DNA of 64,000 nucleotides from an uncultured Comamonas sp. (GTDB lineage Bacteria > Pseudomonadota > Gammaproteobacteria > Burkholderiales > Burkholderiaceae_C). Position numbers and translations under genes: made by a program. Positions 9,751 through 19,734 of this stretch are shown here, piece by piece (positions within the stretch are counted from its first letter, which is position 1; the number at the start of each line of letters is the position of its first letter). The notes below the pieces were generated by a model. That model was given only the letters and a program-made list of their open reading frames with translations. It made no database searches and had not been told where the DNA came from. The stretch covers positions 1 to 64,000 of the forward strand of contig CABIIJ010000057.1 in the NCBI GenBank assembly GCA_902175065.1, in the 5' to 3' direction.

Positions 9751-11748
9751 ATGGCCGCTCACACCAGGGACGCAACCCGCCAGCTGTCACCGGGTACGCT
9801 TGTTCAAACCACTGTCCTCGCACTGGCGGGCTGCACGTCCATGCTTGCGCACGCACAGCAAAATGGCGCCCCCATCGCCACAACCCAGTTGCCGGACGTG
9901 GTCATCACCGCCACCGGGTTCGAACAGTCGATTGCCGAAGCGCCCGCCTCCATCACCGTCATCCCCAAGGAACAACTGGAAGGCCGCCGCTACCGTGACG
10001 TGACCGATGCGCTGCAAGACATTCCCGGGCTGACCATCGAGGGCGGGGCGGGTGGAAAGATCGAATCCACGCAAATCTACATCCGGGGCCTGGGCGAGGA
10101 CTACACCCTGTTCCTGGTGGACGGCAAGCCGCTCGGCACCTCCTCCCAAGCCTATTACAACGGTTTTGGCGGAGCGCAACAAACCGGGTGGCTGCCACCG
10201 GTGTCGGCCATCGAACGCATTGAAGTCATCCGCGGCCCGATGTCGTCGCTGTATGGTTCCAGCGCCCTGGGCGGCGTGATCAACATCATCACCAAAAAGG
10301 TCGCATCCACCTGGAGCGGCAGCGTGACCCTCGACGGCACCGTGCAGGAAAACTCCGAAGCCGGCAGCGAAAACCAGCAGCGCTTTTATCTGAGCGGCCC
10401 GATCGTCTCCGACCGGCTGGGCCTGACCCTCTACGGCTCGCGCTTCAAGCGCCACGAAGACCGCTTCACCGGAGGGTATGCCGGCAAGGAAACGAAGGAC
10501 CTGACCGCCAAGCTGGCCTGGAAACTCTCCGACCACCAGAGCCTGGGTCTGGAAGCCACGCATGGCGAAGGAGACAACCAGCGCACGGCACGCACCGGCG
10601 CTGCCGGAGAGGTCCGGAACACGCGCGACTATCTGGCCCTCTCGCACGACCTGACCTGGGGCAATCGCTTTCGCACCACCTCCTTTCTCACCCACGAGAA
10701 CGTCGAGATCGAGAACGGCAGCAATTACTCCGAATACCAGGCCAGCTTCTTCAACACCAAGACGGTGCTCCCCCTGGGCAGCCACATGGTGACCGTGGGC
10801 GGCGAATACAAATCGGAAAAGACGAACCACGATGCCAGCCGCTTTCCCGGCTCGCGCAACATCGACCTGTCGCGCTGGCAAATAGCTGCGTTTATCGAGG
10901 ACGAGTACTTCCTGACAGAGCAACTGTCCGTCGTGGGCGGCCTGCGCTACGACCGCAACGAACACTATGGCAGCGAGTTCATTCCCCGCCTGTACGGGGT
11001 GTACCGGCTGAACCCGGCCATCACACTCAAAGGCGGCGTGAGCGGGGGCTACAAGGCCCCCACGCTCAAGCAGGCGGACGACAACATCGTGGAAATCGCA
11101 GCCCGCGGGGCAGCCTGGGACATGGGCAACAAGGATCTCAAGCCCGAAAAGAGCACCAACTATGAATTCGGCGTGAACTGGGCTCCGGACCCCGGCACGA
11201 ATGCCGGCCTCACCGTCTACAAGACCGATTTCCGCAACAAGATCGGCAAGCAGACCATCTGCGAAAGTCCCACCAGTGCGCCCGCTTGTGTCTATAACGG
11301 TGAAACCCGCGCACGCATCAACCAATATGTGAACGTCAGCTCGGCCACCATCAACGGCCTGGAGGCCTCGTTCAGCAAGCACGTGGGTGCCTGGAAGCTG
11401 AACACGTCCTACACCTTCACCGACAGCAAGATCGATACAGGCGCCGACAAAGGCAAGCCCCTGAACAACCTCCCAAAGCACATGCTCACCCTGGGCGCAG
11501 ACTGGTCGGCGAGCAGCCAGCTCAAGCTCTGGAGCAAAGCCCGCTACAAGAGCAAAAGCATCGACAGCGGCACGGCCCAGATTCCGGCCTACACCCTGGT
11601 GGACATCGGCGTGAACTACAAGGTGAACCAGAACGTGAGCCTGTTCGGCGGGCTGTACAACCTGCTGGACAAGTCCGTGAACACCGCCGACTACGGCAAG
11701 ACGCTCGATGGCCGTCGCCTGTATGTGGGGGTGACGGCCGGGTTCTGA
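9751..11748 (+). CDS. TonB-dependent (siderophore-type) outer-membrane receptor
   Basis: 'DVVITATGFEQSIAEAPASITVIPKEQLEG', plug motif 'VIRGPMSSLYGSSALGGVINIITKK', C-terminal beta signature ending 'YVGVTAGF'. Confidence 0.94.
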   Translation: MAAHTRDATRQLSPGTLVQTTVLALAGCTSMLAHAQQNGAPIATTQLPDVVITATGFEQSIAEAPASITVIPKEQLEGRRYRDVTDALQDIPGLTIEGGAGGKIESTQIYIRGLGEDYTLFLVDGKPLGTSSQAYYNGFGGAQQTGWLPPVSAIERIEVIRGPMSSLYGSSALGGVINIITKKVASTWSGSVTLDGTVQENSEAGSENQQRFYLSGPIVSDRLGLTLYGSRFKRHEDRFTGGYAGKETKDLTAKLAWKLSDHQSLGLEATHGEGDNQRTARTGAAGEVRNTRDYLALSHDLTWGNRFRTTSFLTHENVEIENGSNYSEYQASFFNTKTVLPLGSHMVTVGGEYKSEKTNHDASRFPGSRNIDLSRWQIAAFIEDEYFLTEQLSVVGGLRYDRNEHYGSEFIPRLYGVYRLNPAITLKGGVSGGYKAPTLKQADDNIVEIAARGAAWDMGNKDLKPEKSTNYEFGVNWAPDPGTNAGLTVYKTDFRNKIGKQTICESPTSAPACVYNGETRARINQYVNVSSATINGLEASFSKHVGAWKLNTSYTFTDSKIDTGADKGKPLNNLPKHMLTLGADWSASSQLKLWSKARYKSKSIDSGTAQIPAYTLVDIGVNYKVNQNVSLFGGLYNLLDKSVNTADYGKTLDGRRLYVGVTAGF

Positions 11749-11770
11749 GTGCCGAAATTATAAAAAAAGG

Positions 11771-11846
11771 AGCTATTAGCGCTGATAAATAAATGAATCA
11801 ATATGCTTTTTGTATTGAAACCCAATTTTTATCAATGCTGGAAGCT
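11771..11846. repeat. 76-bp dispersed palindromic element, copy C
   Basis: agctattagcgctgataaataaatgaatcaatatgc...gtattgaaacccaatttttatcaatgctggaagct. Confidence 0.8.
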
Positions 11847-11869
11847 CCTATTTTTATAAAGAAAAGGTG

Positions 11870-11905
11870 AAAAAAATCCCGGTGCATCTGCACCGGGATT
11901 TTTTT
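11870..11905. terminator. Bidirectional rho-independent terminator
   Basis: aaaaaaatcccggtgcatctgcaccgggattttttt between TonB receptor (+) and porin (-). Confidence 0.93.
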
Positions 11906-11924
11906 GCTTGGGGATCAGACCGCT

Positions 11925-12929
11925 TTAGAAGTTGTGGCGGATGCCCAGGGCGAAGGAGGAGAAGTCGTCGCCGGCAGTCTTCACGCCGTACTCGGCAGCC
12001 TTTTTGTTGTTGATCTTGGTGTAGTAGGTGTAGACCTTGGTGCGCTTGCTCAGGTTGTAGTTGTAACCCAGAGTCCATTGCGTAGCAGCAGAGTCTTTAC
12101 GCTTGCTCCAAGAGTCGACATGACCGACGTTCACGTGGAATTCCGAAGCGTTCAGCACATACATGCCGGACAGACGGAAGTTGTTGCGATTGCCCAGCGT
12201 GAATTCATCGTTGTACTGGTAGTAAGCACCGACCACGAATTGACCGAAGTTGTACAACCCGCGCAATGCTGCCTGGCGTGCCCCGGCGATTTGGCTATAG
12301 CCTGCACCCAGGGACAAGGGGCCGTTGTTGTAGTTGGCAGCCAGGTCGTAGCCGGTCTTGTTTCCTGCAGGAGTAGCCTGGGCCTTTTCGTGGAAGCTCA
12401 CCGAAGCTTCTGCCCAGAAGTTGTTGAAGGTAGGCGTGCGGTAAGCCAGCTTGTTGCCGGTACCCAGGCCATAGTTACCGCCTTGAGCAGCTTTACCGCG
12501 GCCCATCCAGACAGGGTCGATGTAAAACGCATCTGCCGAAGAACCGGTTTCGTGGTTGTGCATGCCGATGTAATCGGAAGTGGCGTAGTAGGACTCAGGG
12601 AAGAAGTTACCCAGGCGTACCATACCGAAGTTGCCCGACAGGTTCACTTCGCTTTGACGACCGAAAGTCAGGGGGCCGGAGCCGTCGTCAGAACCAAAAC
12701 CTGCTTCCAGTTGGAAACCAGCCTTCAGACCGTTGCCCAGGTCTTCCACGCCTTTGAAGCCGATGCGCGAGCTGTTGTTTTCCATCGAGGTCTTGGACAG
12801 CTTGCCGGTTTTTTGATGTTCGATGGTGGTGTTGACGCGGCCATAAATGGTCACGCTGCTTTGGGCCATGACAGCCGAAGTACCGCAAACGGCCACTGCG
12901 GCCAGCATCAGGCGGGAGAGTTTCGTCAT
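11925..12929 (-). CDS. Gram-negative porin (betaproteobacterial OmpC/Omp32 type)
   Basis: 'SSVTIYGRVNTTIEHQKTG', 'SSRIGFKGVEDLGNGLKAGFQLEAGF', C-terminal 'SSFALGIRHNF'. Confidence 0.95.
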   Translation of the reverse strand: MTKLSRLMLAAVAVCGTSAVMAQSSVTIYGRVNTTIEHQKTGKLSKTSMENNSSRIGFKGVEDLGNGLKAGFQLEAGFGSDDGSGPLTFGRQSEVNLSGNFGMVRLGNFFPESYYATSDYIGMHNHETGSSADAFYIDPVWMGRGKAAQGGNYGLGTGNKLAYRTPTFNNFWAEASVSFHEKAQATPAGNKTGYDLAANYNNGPLSLGAGYSQIAGARQAALRGLYNFGQFVVGAYYQYNDEFTLGNRNNFRLSGMYVLNASEFHVNVGHVDSWSKRKDSAATQWTLGYNYNLSKRTKVYTYYTKINNKKAAEYGVKTAGDDFSSFALGIRHNF

Positions 12930-13393
12930 ATCCAGATCCTTGTGGGAAAAATAAAAAAGTTGCGCTCTGGCTTGTCTCCAGAGGAACGCAGTAGCGCAGG
13001 TAGAAAGATTTTAGGAGTGCGCCTGCGCAATCGGCCCTTTTTACGCAGGAAGTAGGCCTTTGTGTGCTGAAAAACAACAGATTCACCAGGATGGCCTGCA
13101 TAAAAGCGTGTGAAAACCGTCCCGGGCGACTTTTCCCCGCTCCCGGCCACTTTTTCCTGCCGTGATCTGACCTGCTACGGGCCAGGAAAACAGGTTCTGC
13201 TCACGAAGATACAACCAGCCTCGGGACAACCCTAGGCATTTGTTTTTCCATATGAAATTTCTAGTGAAAACCCTGGTGATTTTCTGGAAATTCAGTAAGC
13301 AAGCGGTCAGACCCGATTTCCAGAATACATCCGTCCGCAGAGTCTCCAGACTTACGAAAAGCTGACAATTCCCGCAACATAAGGAGGCAAACA

Positions 13394-13705
13394 ATGAGTG
13401 ACCCCATTGTTCAAAAGATTCAATCTCATCCCAAGTACCAGGAGCTGCGTGCCAAGCGCAACCCCCTGGGTGTCACGTTAACCATCATGATGCTGATCGT
13501 GTACTACGGCTACGTAGGCCTGATCGCGTTTGACAAAGAGTTTCTGGCCGCCCCCCTGGCGGCCACCGGGGTAACCACCCTGGGGGTGCCCATTGGGCTG
13601 GCGGTGATTTTGTTCACCATCGGCATCACGGTGTACTACGTGAACGTGGCGAATAACAAATTCGACACCATGACCGAAGAACTGCTCAAGGATGTGACCA
13701 AATGA
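13394..13705 (+). CDS. DUF485 domain membrane protein
   Basis: '[38 protein letters not shown]'; ATGA overlap with actP. Confidence 0.95.
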   Translation: MSDPIVQKIQSHPKYQELRAKRNPLGVTLTIMMLIVYYGYVGLIAFDKEFLAAPLAATGVTTLGVPIGLAVILFTIGITVYYVNVANNKFDTMTEELLKDVTK

Positions 13706-15441
13706 AGCGCGTAAACAAGAACTTTGCCGGCACTGCGCTGGCCCTGGCCGCCCTGGCGGCCAGCCCGCTGGCCTTGGCCGCTGGCGGTGACATTGGCAAC
13801 ACCGTCAAGCAAGAGACCAACTGGATCGCCATCATCATGTTTGGTGTCTTTGTGGCTTTGACGCTGTGGATTACCAAATGGGCAGCGGGCCGCACCAAAT
13901 CGGCCGCGGACTTCTACACCGCCGGCGGCGGGATTACCGGTTTCCAAAACGGTTTGGCGATTGCTGGCGACTACATGTCGGCGGCCTCGTTCCTGGGGAT
14001 TTCGGCGATGGTGATGGGCACCGGCTACGACGGCATCATCTACTCCATCGGCTTCTTGGTGGGCTGGCCCATCATCACCTTCTTGATGGCCGACCGCCTG
14101 CGCAACCTGGGCAAATTCACCTTTGCCGACGTAGTGGGCTACCGCTTTAAGAACGGCCCCATCCGCACCTTTGCCGCTTCGGGCACGCTGATCGTGGTGG
14201 CTTTCTACCTGATCGCCCAAATGGTCGGTGCTGGCCAGCTGATCAAACTGCTGTTCGGTCTGGACTACTGGATCGCCGTGGTGCTGGTGGGCGCGTTGAT
14301 GATGATCTACGTGATGTTTGGCGGTATGGCCGCCACCACCTGGGTGCAGATCATCAAGGCAGTGATGCTGCTGTCGGGCGTGACCTTCATGGCTTTCATG
14401 GTGATGTCCAAGTACGGCTTCAGCCCTGAAGCCCTGTTTGCCGACGGCGTGCGCGTGCGCACCGAAGTGGCCGCCAACGCTGGCAAAACGCCGGAAGAAG
14501 CCGCCAAAGCCGGCCTGTCCATCATGGGCCCCGGCGGTTTCCTGAAAGACCCGATCTCGGCCATCTCCTTCGGTATGGCGCTGATGTTCGGTACCGCTGG
14601 TCTGCCGCACATCCTGATGCGCTTCTTCACCGTGCCCAACGCCAAAGAAGCCCGTAAATCGGTGGGCTGGGCCTCGGTGTGGATTGGTTACTTCTACATC
14701 CTGATCTTCATCATCGGCTTTGGTGCCATCACCTTGGTGCTGACCGATCCCACCATGGCAGACACTGCCAAGGGCGTGATCCACGGTGGCGCTGGTGCCG
14801 CCAACATGGCCGCCGTGCTGGTCGCCAAAACGGTGGGCGGCGACGTGTTCTACGGCTTCATCTCGGCCGTGGCCTTTGCCACCATTCTGGCTGTGGTCGC
14901 TGGCTTGACGCTGTCGGGCGCTTCGGCGGTGTCGCACGACCTGTACGCTACCGTGCTCAAAGACGGCAAGGCCGATACCGCTTCGGAGCTGAAAGTCACC
15001 CGCGTGACCACCTTCGCACTGGGCATCATCGCTGTGCTGCTGGGCATCTTGTTCGAGAAGATCAACGTGGCCTTCATGGTGGCCCTAGCTTTTGCCATCG
15101 CTGCTTCGGCCAACTTCCCGGCGCTGATCATGTCCATCCTGTGGAAAAACTGCACCACCCGTGGCGCAGTGATCGGCGGCTTCATGGGCCTGATCTCCTC
15201 GGTGGTATTGACCATTGTGTCGCCTTCGATCTGGGTGGCCACCCTGGGCAACGACCCCAGCACGGTGCTGTTCCCCTACTCGTCGCCGGCCCTGTTCTCC
15301 ATGCCGCTGGCCTTCTTCGGTGTGTGGTTCTTCTCGATCACCGACACCAGCGAGCGGGCCAAGGTCGATCGCGCTGGCTTCCCCGCACAGCAAGTGCGTT
15401 CGGAAACCGGCCTGGGTGCTTCGCAAGCCTCCAGCCACTAA
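13702..15441 (+). CDS. actP: Cation/acetate symporter
   Basis: '[83 protein letters not shown]'. Confidence 0.95.
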   Translation: MKRVNKNFAGTALALAALAASPLALAAGGDIGNTVKQETNWIAIIMFGVFVALTLWITKWAAGRTKSAADFYTAGGGITGFQNGLAIAGDYMSAASFLGISAMVMGTGYDGIIYSIGFLVGWPIITFLMADRLRNLGKFTFADVVGYRFKNGPIRTFAASGTLIVVAFYLIAQMVGAGQLIKLLFGLDYWIAVVLVGALMMIYVMFGGMAATTWVQIIKAVMLLSGVTFMAFMVMSKYGFSPEALFADGVRVRTEVAANAGKTPEEAAKAGLSIMGPGGFLKDPISAISFGMALMFGTAGLPHILMRFFTVPNAKEARKSVGWASVWIGYFYILIFIIGFGAITLVLTDPTMADTAKGVIHGGAGAANMAAVLVAKTVGGDVFYGFISAVAFATILAVVAGLTLSGASAVSHDLYATVLKDGKADTASELKVTRVTTFALGIIAVLLGILFEKINVAFMVALAFAIAASANFPALIMSILWKNCTTRGAVIGGFMGLISSVVLTIVSPSIWVATLGNDPSTVLFPYSSPALFSMPLAFFGVWFFSITDTSERAKVDRAGFPAQQVRSETGLGASQASSH

Positions 15442-15502
15442 GCAGCAGCCGTCCAAGGCAACACCTTCCAACCAAGGCCCTGCGCCTGGGTTGGAAAGAC
15501 GC

Positions 15503-15532
15503 AAAAAACCGGGCTTATGGCCCGGTTTTTTT
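15503..15532 (+). terminator. Rho-independent terminator downstream of actP
   Basis: aaaaaaccgggcttatggcccggttttttt. Confidence 0.9.
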
Positions 15533-15549
15533 ATGCGCAGTTCATGCCG

Positions 15550-16416
15550 TCAACACCGCTCGTCCAGCCACTGCCGCAGGCGGGCGAAGACGGGCGCGGC
15601 CAGTTCGGCGCTTTCGTTGAAAAGCTCGTGGTACAGCGCATAGAAACACTGCGCCTGGACGCAGGCAGGCGCGGCCGCTGCAAAGGCACGGCTGCCTGCG
15701 GGGCTGACGAGACGGTCATCCCCGGCCCACAGCAGCAGCGTGGGCACCGTCCAATCCGCCGCCTGGGCCACGGTGGCCGGCCCGCCGGTGGCGATGAAGC
15801 GGGCCAGCCGGGCGCTGATGCGGTCATGGCACAGTGGGTCGGCCCGGTAGGCGCGGGGCACGGCGGGGTCGTGCGAGAGGTAACGCGCGTCCAGCCCGTT
15901 GCCCACGCGCAGGTTGGGCACGATGCGCGGCAGCGTGACGACGAGGCATTTCTGTACGGCATTCAGGCCTGCATCCAGCGCGGGGGAAGACAGCACCAGC
16001 GCATCCACCGCCCGCAGGCGCAGCGCGACGAAGCGGGCTGCGACCAGCCCGCCCATGCTGTGCCCCAGCAGAATCAGCGGCTGGCCTGCGGGCTGCCGGG
16101 CGCGGGTGGCATCGACCAGCGCGGCCAGATCGTCCAGCAGGCGGGTGTCGGAAGTGAGTGCGCCACGCGGCCCGTCCGACTGGCCGTGGCCGAAGTGGTC
16201 GTAGCCGCGCACGGCGTAGCCCCAGGCGTTCAGCCGCCGGGCCAGCGCAGCGTGGCGGCCCGCATGTTCGCCCAGGCCGTGGACGATAAGCACGGTGGCG
16301 CGTGCGGCCTGCGCCAGCGGCCAGTCATGCACGGCCAGCCGTGTGCCGTCACTGGCGGTAAAAACGCTCTGCACCGCTGGGCAAGGTGTGTCCGCAATTT
16401 GCTGTGGCTGCTCCAT
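15550..16416 (-). CDS. Alpha/beta hydrolase (monoacylglycerol-lipase-like)
   Basis: 'VLIVHGLGEHAGRHAALARRLNAWGYAVRGYDHFGHGQSDGPRG', 'LILLGHSMGGLVAARF'; start ambiguous (16416 or 16446). Confidence 0.9.
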   Translation of the reverse strand: MEQPQQIADTPCPAVQSVFTASDGTRLAVHDWPLAQAARATVLIVHGLGEHAGRHAALARRLNAWGYAVRGYDHFGHGQSDGPRGALTSDTRLLDDLAALVDATRARQPAGQPLILLGHSMGGLVAARFVALRLRAVDALVLSSPALDAGLNAVQKCLVVTLPRIVPNLRVGNGLDARYLSHDPAVPRAYRADPLCHDRISARLARFIATGGPATVAQAADWTVPTLLLWAGDDRLVSPAGSRAFAAAAPACVQAQCFYALYHELFNESAELAAPVFARLRQWLDERC

Positions 16417-16495
16417 CCGTCTGCTCCTGTGCCGTGCAAAAGACAAAGGCGGGAGGATAGCAGCCGCACCCTGAAAGGCCCCAGGGCTACTTACC

Positions 16496-17020
16496 TCACG
16501 GCGTTTTCCCCAGGCACGCCTGCTGGTACACCGGGTCGCTGACCAACACCTGTTCTACCGGCCCTGCCTGGGCTGCAGCTTTGCCCGTGCTGCTGGCCAG
16601 CGCCACCCGTTCGCGGGTCTTGCAATGGAGTACCTGCGGTATTTGCTCCATGCGTTCGGTAGGGTCCTTGATGAAGCGGTAGACGAGGTACTCAACAATC
16701 TTTGCGTCGTCCTGCTGGCTTTGCCGGTAGTGGCCATCGGCCACGTCGAATTGATTTACCGAAGGGGCCAGATAACTCCAGGGTCGGAAAAAATCAGGTT
16801 CCCGGTATTCACGCAATACGACAGAACCCTCTGGGAGCTGGCTGCGCTTGAAGTCGAACCATGTGTAGTCGTAATAAGCCAAATAACCAAACATCCCGCA
16901 ACCTGCGGCGATGGGGATAATCCATTTTGGCAAAAGGTTCTTGCTGAGCTTGCGCAGTAAGTAACCGAATGCCCCGGCACATAAACCAATAATGAATACA
17001 CCGGCCAAGTTCCAAATCAT
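16496..17020 (-). CDS. Uncharacterised membrane-anchored protein
   Basis: Two N-terminal TM helices; ATG at 17020 preceded by gggagag; no family recognised. Confidence 0.6.
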   Translation of the reverse strand: MIWNLAGVFIIGLCAGAFGYLLRKLSKNLLPKWIIPIAAGCGMFGYLAYYDYTWFDFKRSQLPEGSVVLREYREPDFFRPWSYLAPSVNQFDVADGHYRQSQQDDAKIVEYLVYRFIKDPTERMEQIPQVLHCKTRERVALASSTGKAAAQAGPVEQVLVSDPVYQQACLGKTP

Positions 17021-17033
17021 CTTTTCTCTCCCT

Positions 17034-17065
17034 GACAAAAAAATGGGCTTTCCGCAGAAAGCCCA
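17034..17065 (-). terminator. Terminator of the DUF4212/symporter operon (minus strand)
   Basis: Minus strand gtgggctttctgcggaaagcccatttttttgtc: stem GGGCTTT/AAAGCCC then T run. Confidence 0.85.
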
Positions 17066-17101
17066 CTTATTATGTATTTACTTCAATGTTGCACCATCTT
17101 T

Positions 17102-18844
17102 TTAAGGATAGCGTACACGGCGCACCATTTCCTGGATTTCCTCGCTGGGCTCCTCGGTGGCCAGCGATACGCCAATGGCGACGATGAAGTTGGTCACGGC
17201 GCCAATCACCCCCACCGACAGCGGAGAGATGCCCATGATCCAATGCTCCGGTGTGTTCGGGAAGTTGTTGGTGCCAGGAATGAAGAACCAGCCCAGGTAC
17301 ATGAAGATATACCCAACGGTCAGGGCCGCACCTGCCAGCATTCCAGCGACCGCGCCCTTGTTGTTCACGCGCTTGACGAAAATGCCCATTATCAGCGCCG
17401 GGAACAGGGTGGCAGCTGCCATGCCGAAGGCCAGAGCCACCGTTTGCGCCGCAAAACCTGGGGGATTCAGTCCCAGGTAAGTGGCCACTACGATGGCTCC
17501 AGTCATGGCCAGGCGGGCATAGAGCATTTCCGTCTTGTCGGAAATATGCGGCATGAGCGTGTTTTTCAGCAAGTCGTGGCTAATGGCTGAAGAAATCGCC
17601 AGCAACAGTCCCGACGCTGTGGACAGCGCCGCCGCAATACCGCCAGCAGCCATCAAGCCAATCAACCATCCGGGCATGTTGGCCACTTCCGGCAGCGCCA
17701 GTACCAGGATGTCGTTGTTCACCGTCAGCTCGTTGCCTTCCCAGCCGCGCTCTTTGGCGGTGCCTTCGGCAAAGGTTTTATTGCCCTCGTTGTAGAACTG
17801 GATGCGGCCATCGTTGTTCTTGTCGTCCACCTTCAACAGGCCGGTCTGCTCCCAGGTCTTGAACCACTCGGGACGCTCGTCGTACGCCAGGGCGGGTTTG
17901 TCGGTCCCTTGGGGGTAAACGGTTTCCAGCACGTTGAGACGGGCCATGGCAGCCAGCGAAGGCACGGTGGTATAGAACAGGGCGATGAACACCAGCGCCC
18001 AGCCAGCCGACCAGCGGGCATCCTGGATGTTGGGTACGGTGAAGAAGCGAATGATGACGTGGGGCAGGCCGGCAGTGCCCACCATCAGCGTCAGCGTAAA
18101 GAGGAACATGTTCCACTTGTTGCTTACGTCGGCGGTGTAGTCCTGGAAGCCCAGGTCACGCACGACCAGGTTCATTTTCTCCAGCAGCGGCAGACCGGAA
18201 GCAGTATGCGTGCCAAACAGACCCGTTTGCGGCAGGAAGTGGCCGGTCATCATCAGCGACAGGTAGGCCGCCGGGATGGTGAAAGCCAGAATCAGCACGA
18301 TGTACTGCGCCACCTGGGTGTAGGTCACGCCTTTCATGCCGCCCAGCACGGCGTAGAAGAACACCACCACCGAAGAGATCAACAGACCATTGGTGCTGCT
18401 CACTTCCAGGAAGCGCGAGAAGGCCACGCCAGCGCCCGTCATCTGGCCGATCACGTAGGTCAGCGAAATGATCAGCAGACACATCACCGCCACCACACGG
18501 GCGGTTTTGGTGCCGTGGCGTTTGCCGACAAAGTCGGGCACGGTGTAGGCGCCAAAGCGGCGCATGTACGGGGCCAGCAAGGTCGCCAGCAGAACGTAGC
18601 CACCTGTCCAGCCCATGATGAACGAGGAGTTCACGTAACCCACCGAGATCAAGCCTGCGACCGAGATGAACGATGCTGCCGAGAGCCAGTCCGCCGCCGT
18701 GGCCATACCGTTTACGACGGGGTTCACCTCACCGCCAGCGATGTAAAACTCGCGGGTCGATTTGGCACGCGCCCACAGGGCAATCGCCGTATAGACAACG
18801 AACGAGCCAATCACAAAGATAAAGTTAATCCAAAATTGACTCAT
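17102..18844 (-). CDS. Sodium:solute symporter, VC_2705 subfamily (ActP-like)
   Basis: 'STREFYIAGGEVNPVVNGMATAADWLSAASFISVAGLISVGYVNSSFIMGWTGGYVLLATLLAPYMRRFGAYTVPDFVGKR'; paired with DUF4212 gene. Confidence 0.92.
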   Translation of the reverse strand: MSQFWINFIFVIGSFVVYTAIALWARAKSTREFYIAGGEVNPVVNGMATAADWLSAASFISVAGLISVGYVNSSFIMGWTGGYVLLATLLAPYMRRFGAYTVPDFVGKRHGTKTARVVAVMCLLIISLTYVIGQMTGAGVAFSRFLEVSSTNGLLISSVVVFFYAVLGGMKGVTYTQVAQYIVLILAFTIPAAYLSLMMTGHFLPQTGLFGTHTASGLPLLEKMNLVVRDLGFQDYTADVSNKWNMFLFTLTLMVGTAGLPHVIIRFFTVPNIQDARWSAGWALVFIALFYTTVPSLAAMARLNVLETVYPQGTDKPALAYDERPEWFKTWEQTGLLKVDDKNNDGRIQFYNEGNKTFAEGTAKERGWEGNELTVNNDILVLALPEVANMPGWLIGLMAAGGIAAALSTASGLLLAISSAISHDLLKNTLMPHISDKTEMLYARLAMTGAIVVATYLGLNPPGFAAQTVALAFGMAAATLFPALIMGIFVKRVNNKGAVAGMLAGAALTVGYIFMYLGWFFIPGTNNFPNTPEHWIMGISPLSVGVIGAVTNFIVAIGVSLATEEPSEEIQEMVRRVRYP

Positions 18845-18847
18845 GGG

Positions 18848-19111
18848 TTACTCCTCCAGCCCAAATTCTTTGTCAATCTTGTTCATGCGCCAGGCATAAA
18901 AGAAAATCAACGCCAGAAAAGTCAGAATCGAACCTTGCTGGGCAAACCAAAAGCCCAGGTCTGCTCCGCCAATTTTGATACCCATGACAAGCGGGCGCAG
19001 CAACATGCCAAAGCCGTAGGACACCAGTGCCCAAATGCTGAGGCACAGCGCAATCAGCTTGACGTTTGCCCGCCAATAGGCATGGTCTTTCTCGGTAAGT
19101 GGTTTTAACAT
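18848..19111 (-). CDS. DUF4212 protein (sodium/substrate symporter small subunit)
   Basis: 'HAYWRANVKLIALCLSIWALVSYGFGMLLRPLV...DLGFWFAQQGSILTFLALIFFYAWRMNKIDKEFGLEE'. Confidence 0.93.
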   Translation of the reverse strand: MLKPLTEKDHAYWRANVKLIALCLSIWALVSYGFGMLLRPLVMGIKIGGADLGFWFAQQGSILTFLALIFFYAWRMNKIDKEFGLEE

Positions 19112-19603
19112 TTTGTCTCCTGATTCATATTAATTTATTGGCTGGCGTCAATCCAGGGCCTCCCCCGGATGACGCCATTTTTTCAAAATTTCAGAAATTG
19201 AAATTTTCTATTGAATAGCATTTATTCGTTCGACACCTCCATTTTTCTGGCGTATTGCTACGCCGCTGACAATTTCATCCGCATAAGGAAGCAGGGCCTC
19301 ATCCGCTCCAGATAGACAAGGCTCCGCACCTGCCATGATCTGGCTGAACCTTACTAAATTCTTACCAAACCCCCGGTTCACCCTAGAGAAATTCAAGCAA
19401 CACGGGAAAATACTGAAAATTGAAAAAATCTATTAAAAACAAACATTTGCACACCTAATAACAGACTTGCAAATTTCATCAATAAGTATTAACACTTAAT
19501 TATTCATGATGAATGGACTTGACAATTATTTTTTCCATGCTCTATTTTGAAAAAAATCATCATCCCTGAATCAGAAGTCCATATACACGAATTAATTTTC
19601 ACC

Positions 19604-19625
19604 AATTAGGTATTAATACCTAATT
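19604..19625. promoter_or_regulatory. 22-bp perfect palindrome in AT-rich divergent intergenic region (candidate operator)
   Basis: aattaggtattaatacctaatt equals its own reverse complement; related imperfect copy at 19483..19498. Confidence 0.6.
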
Positions 19626-19734
19626 ATTTGTACTAAAACATCTTGACTTATATTATTTCTATGTTCCAGTTCGAAGGACGTACTCTTGAAAACAAGAAAT
19701 CCCAAGACAGCACCGTGCCAACCTGGAAAATCCG

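Noticed and set aside
9787-11481. 564-aa minus-strand ORF antisense to the TonB receptor (and many similar long antisense ORFs)
   Set aside because: High-GC shadow ORFs opposite well-supported genes with clear protein motifs
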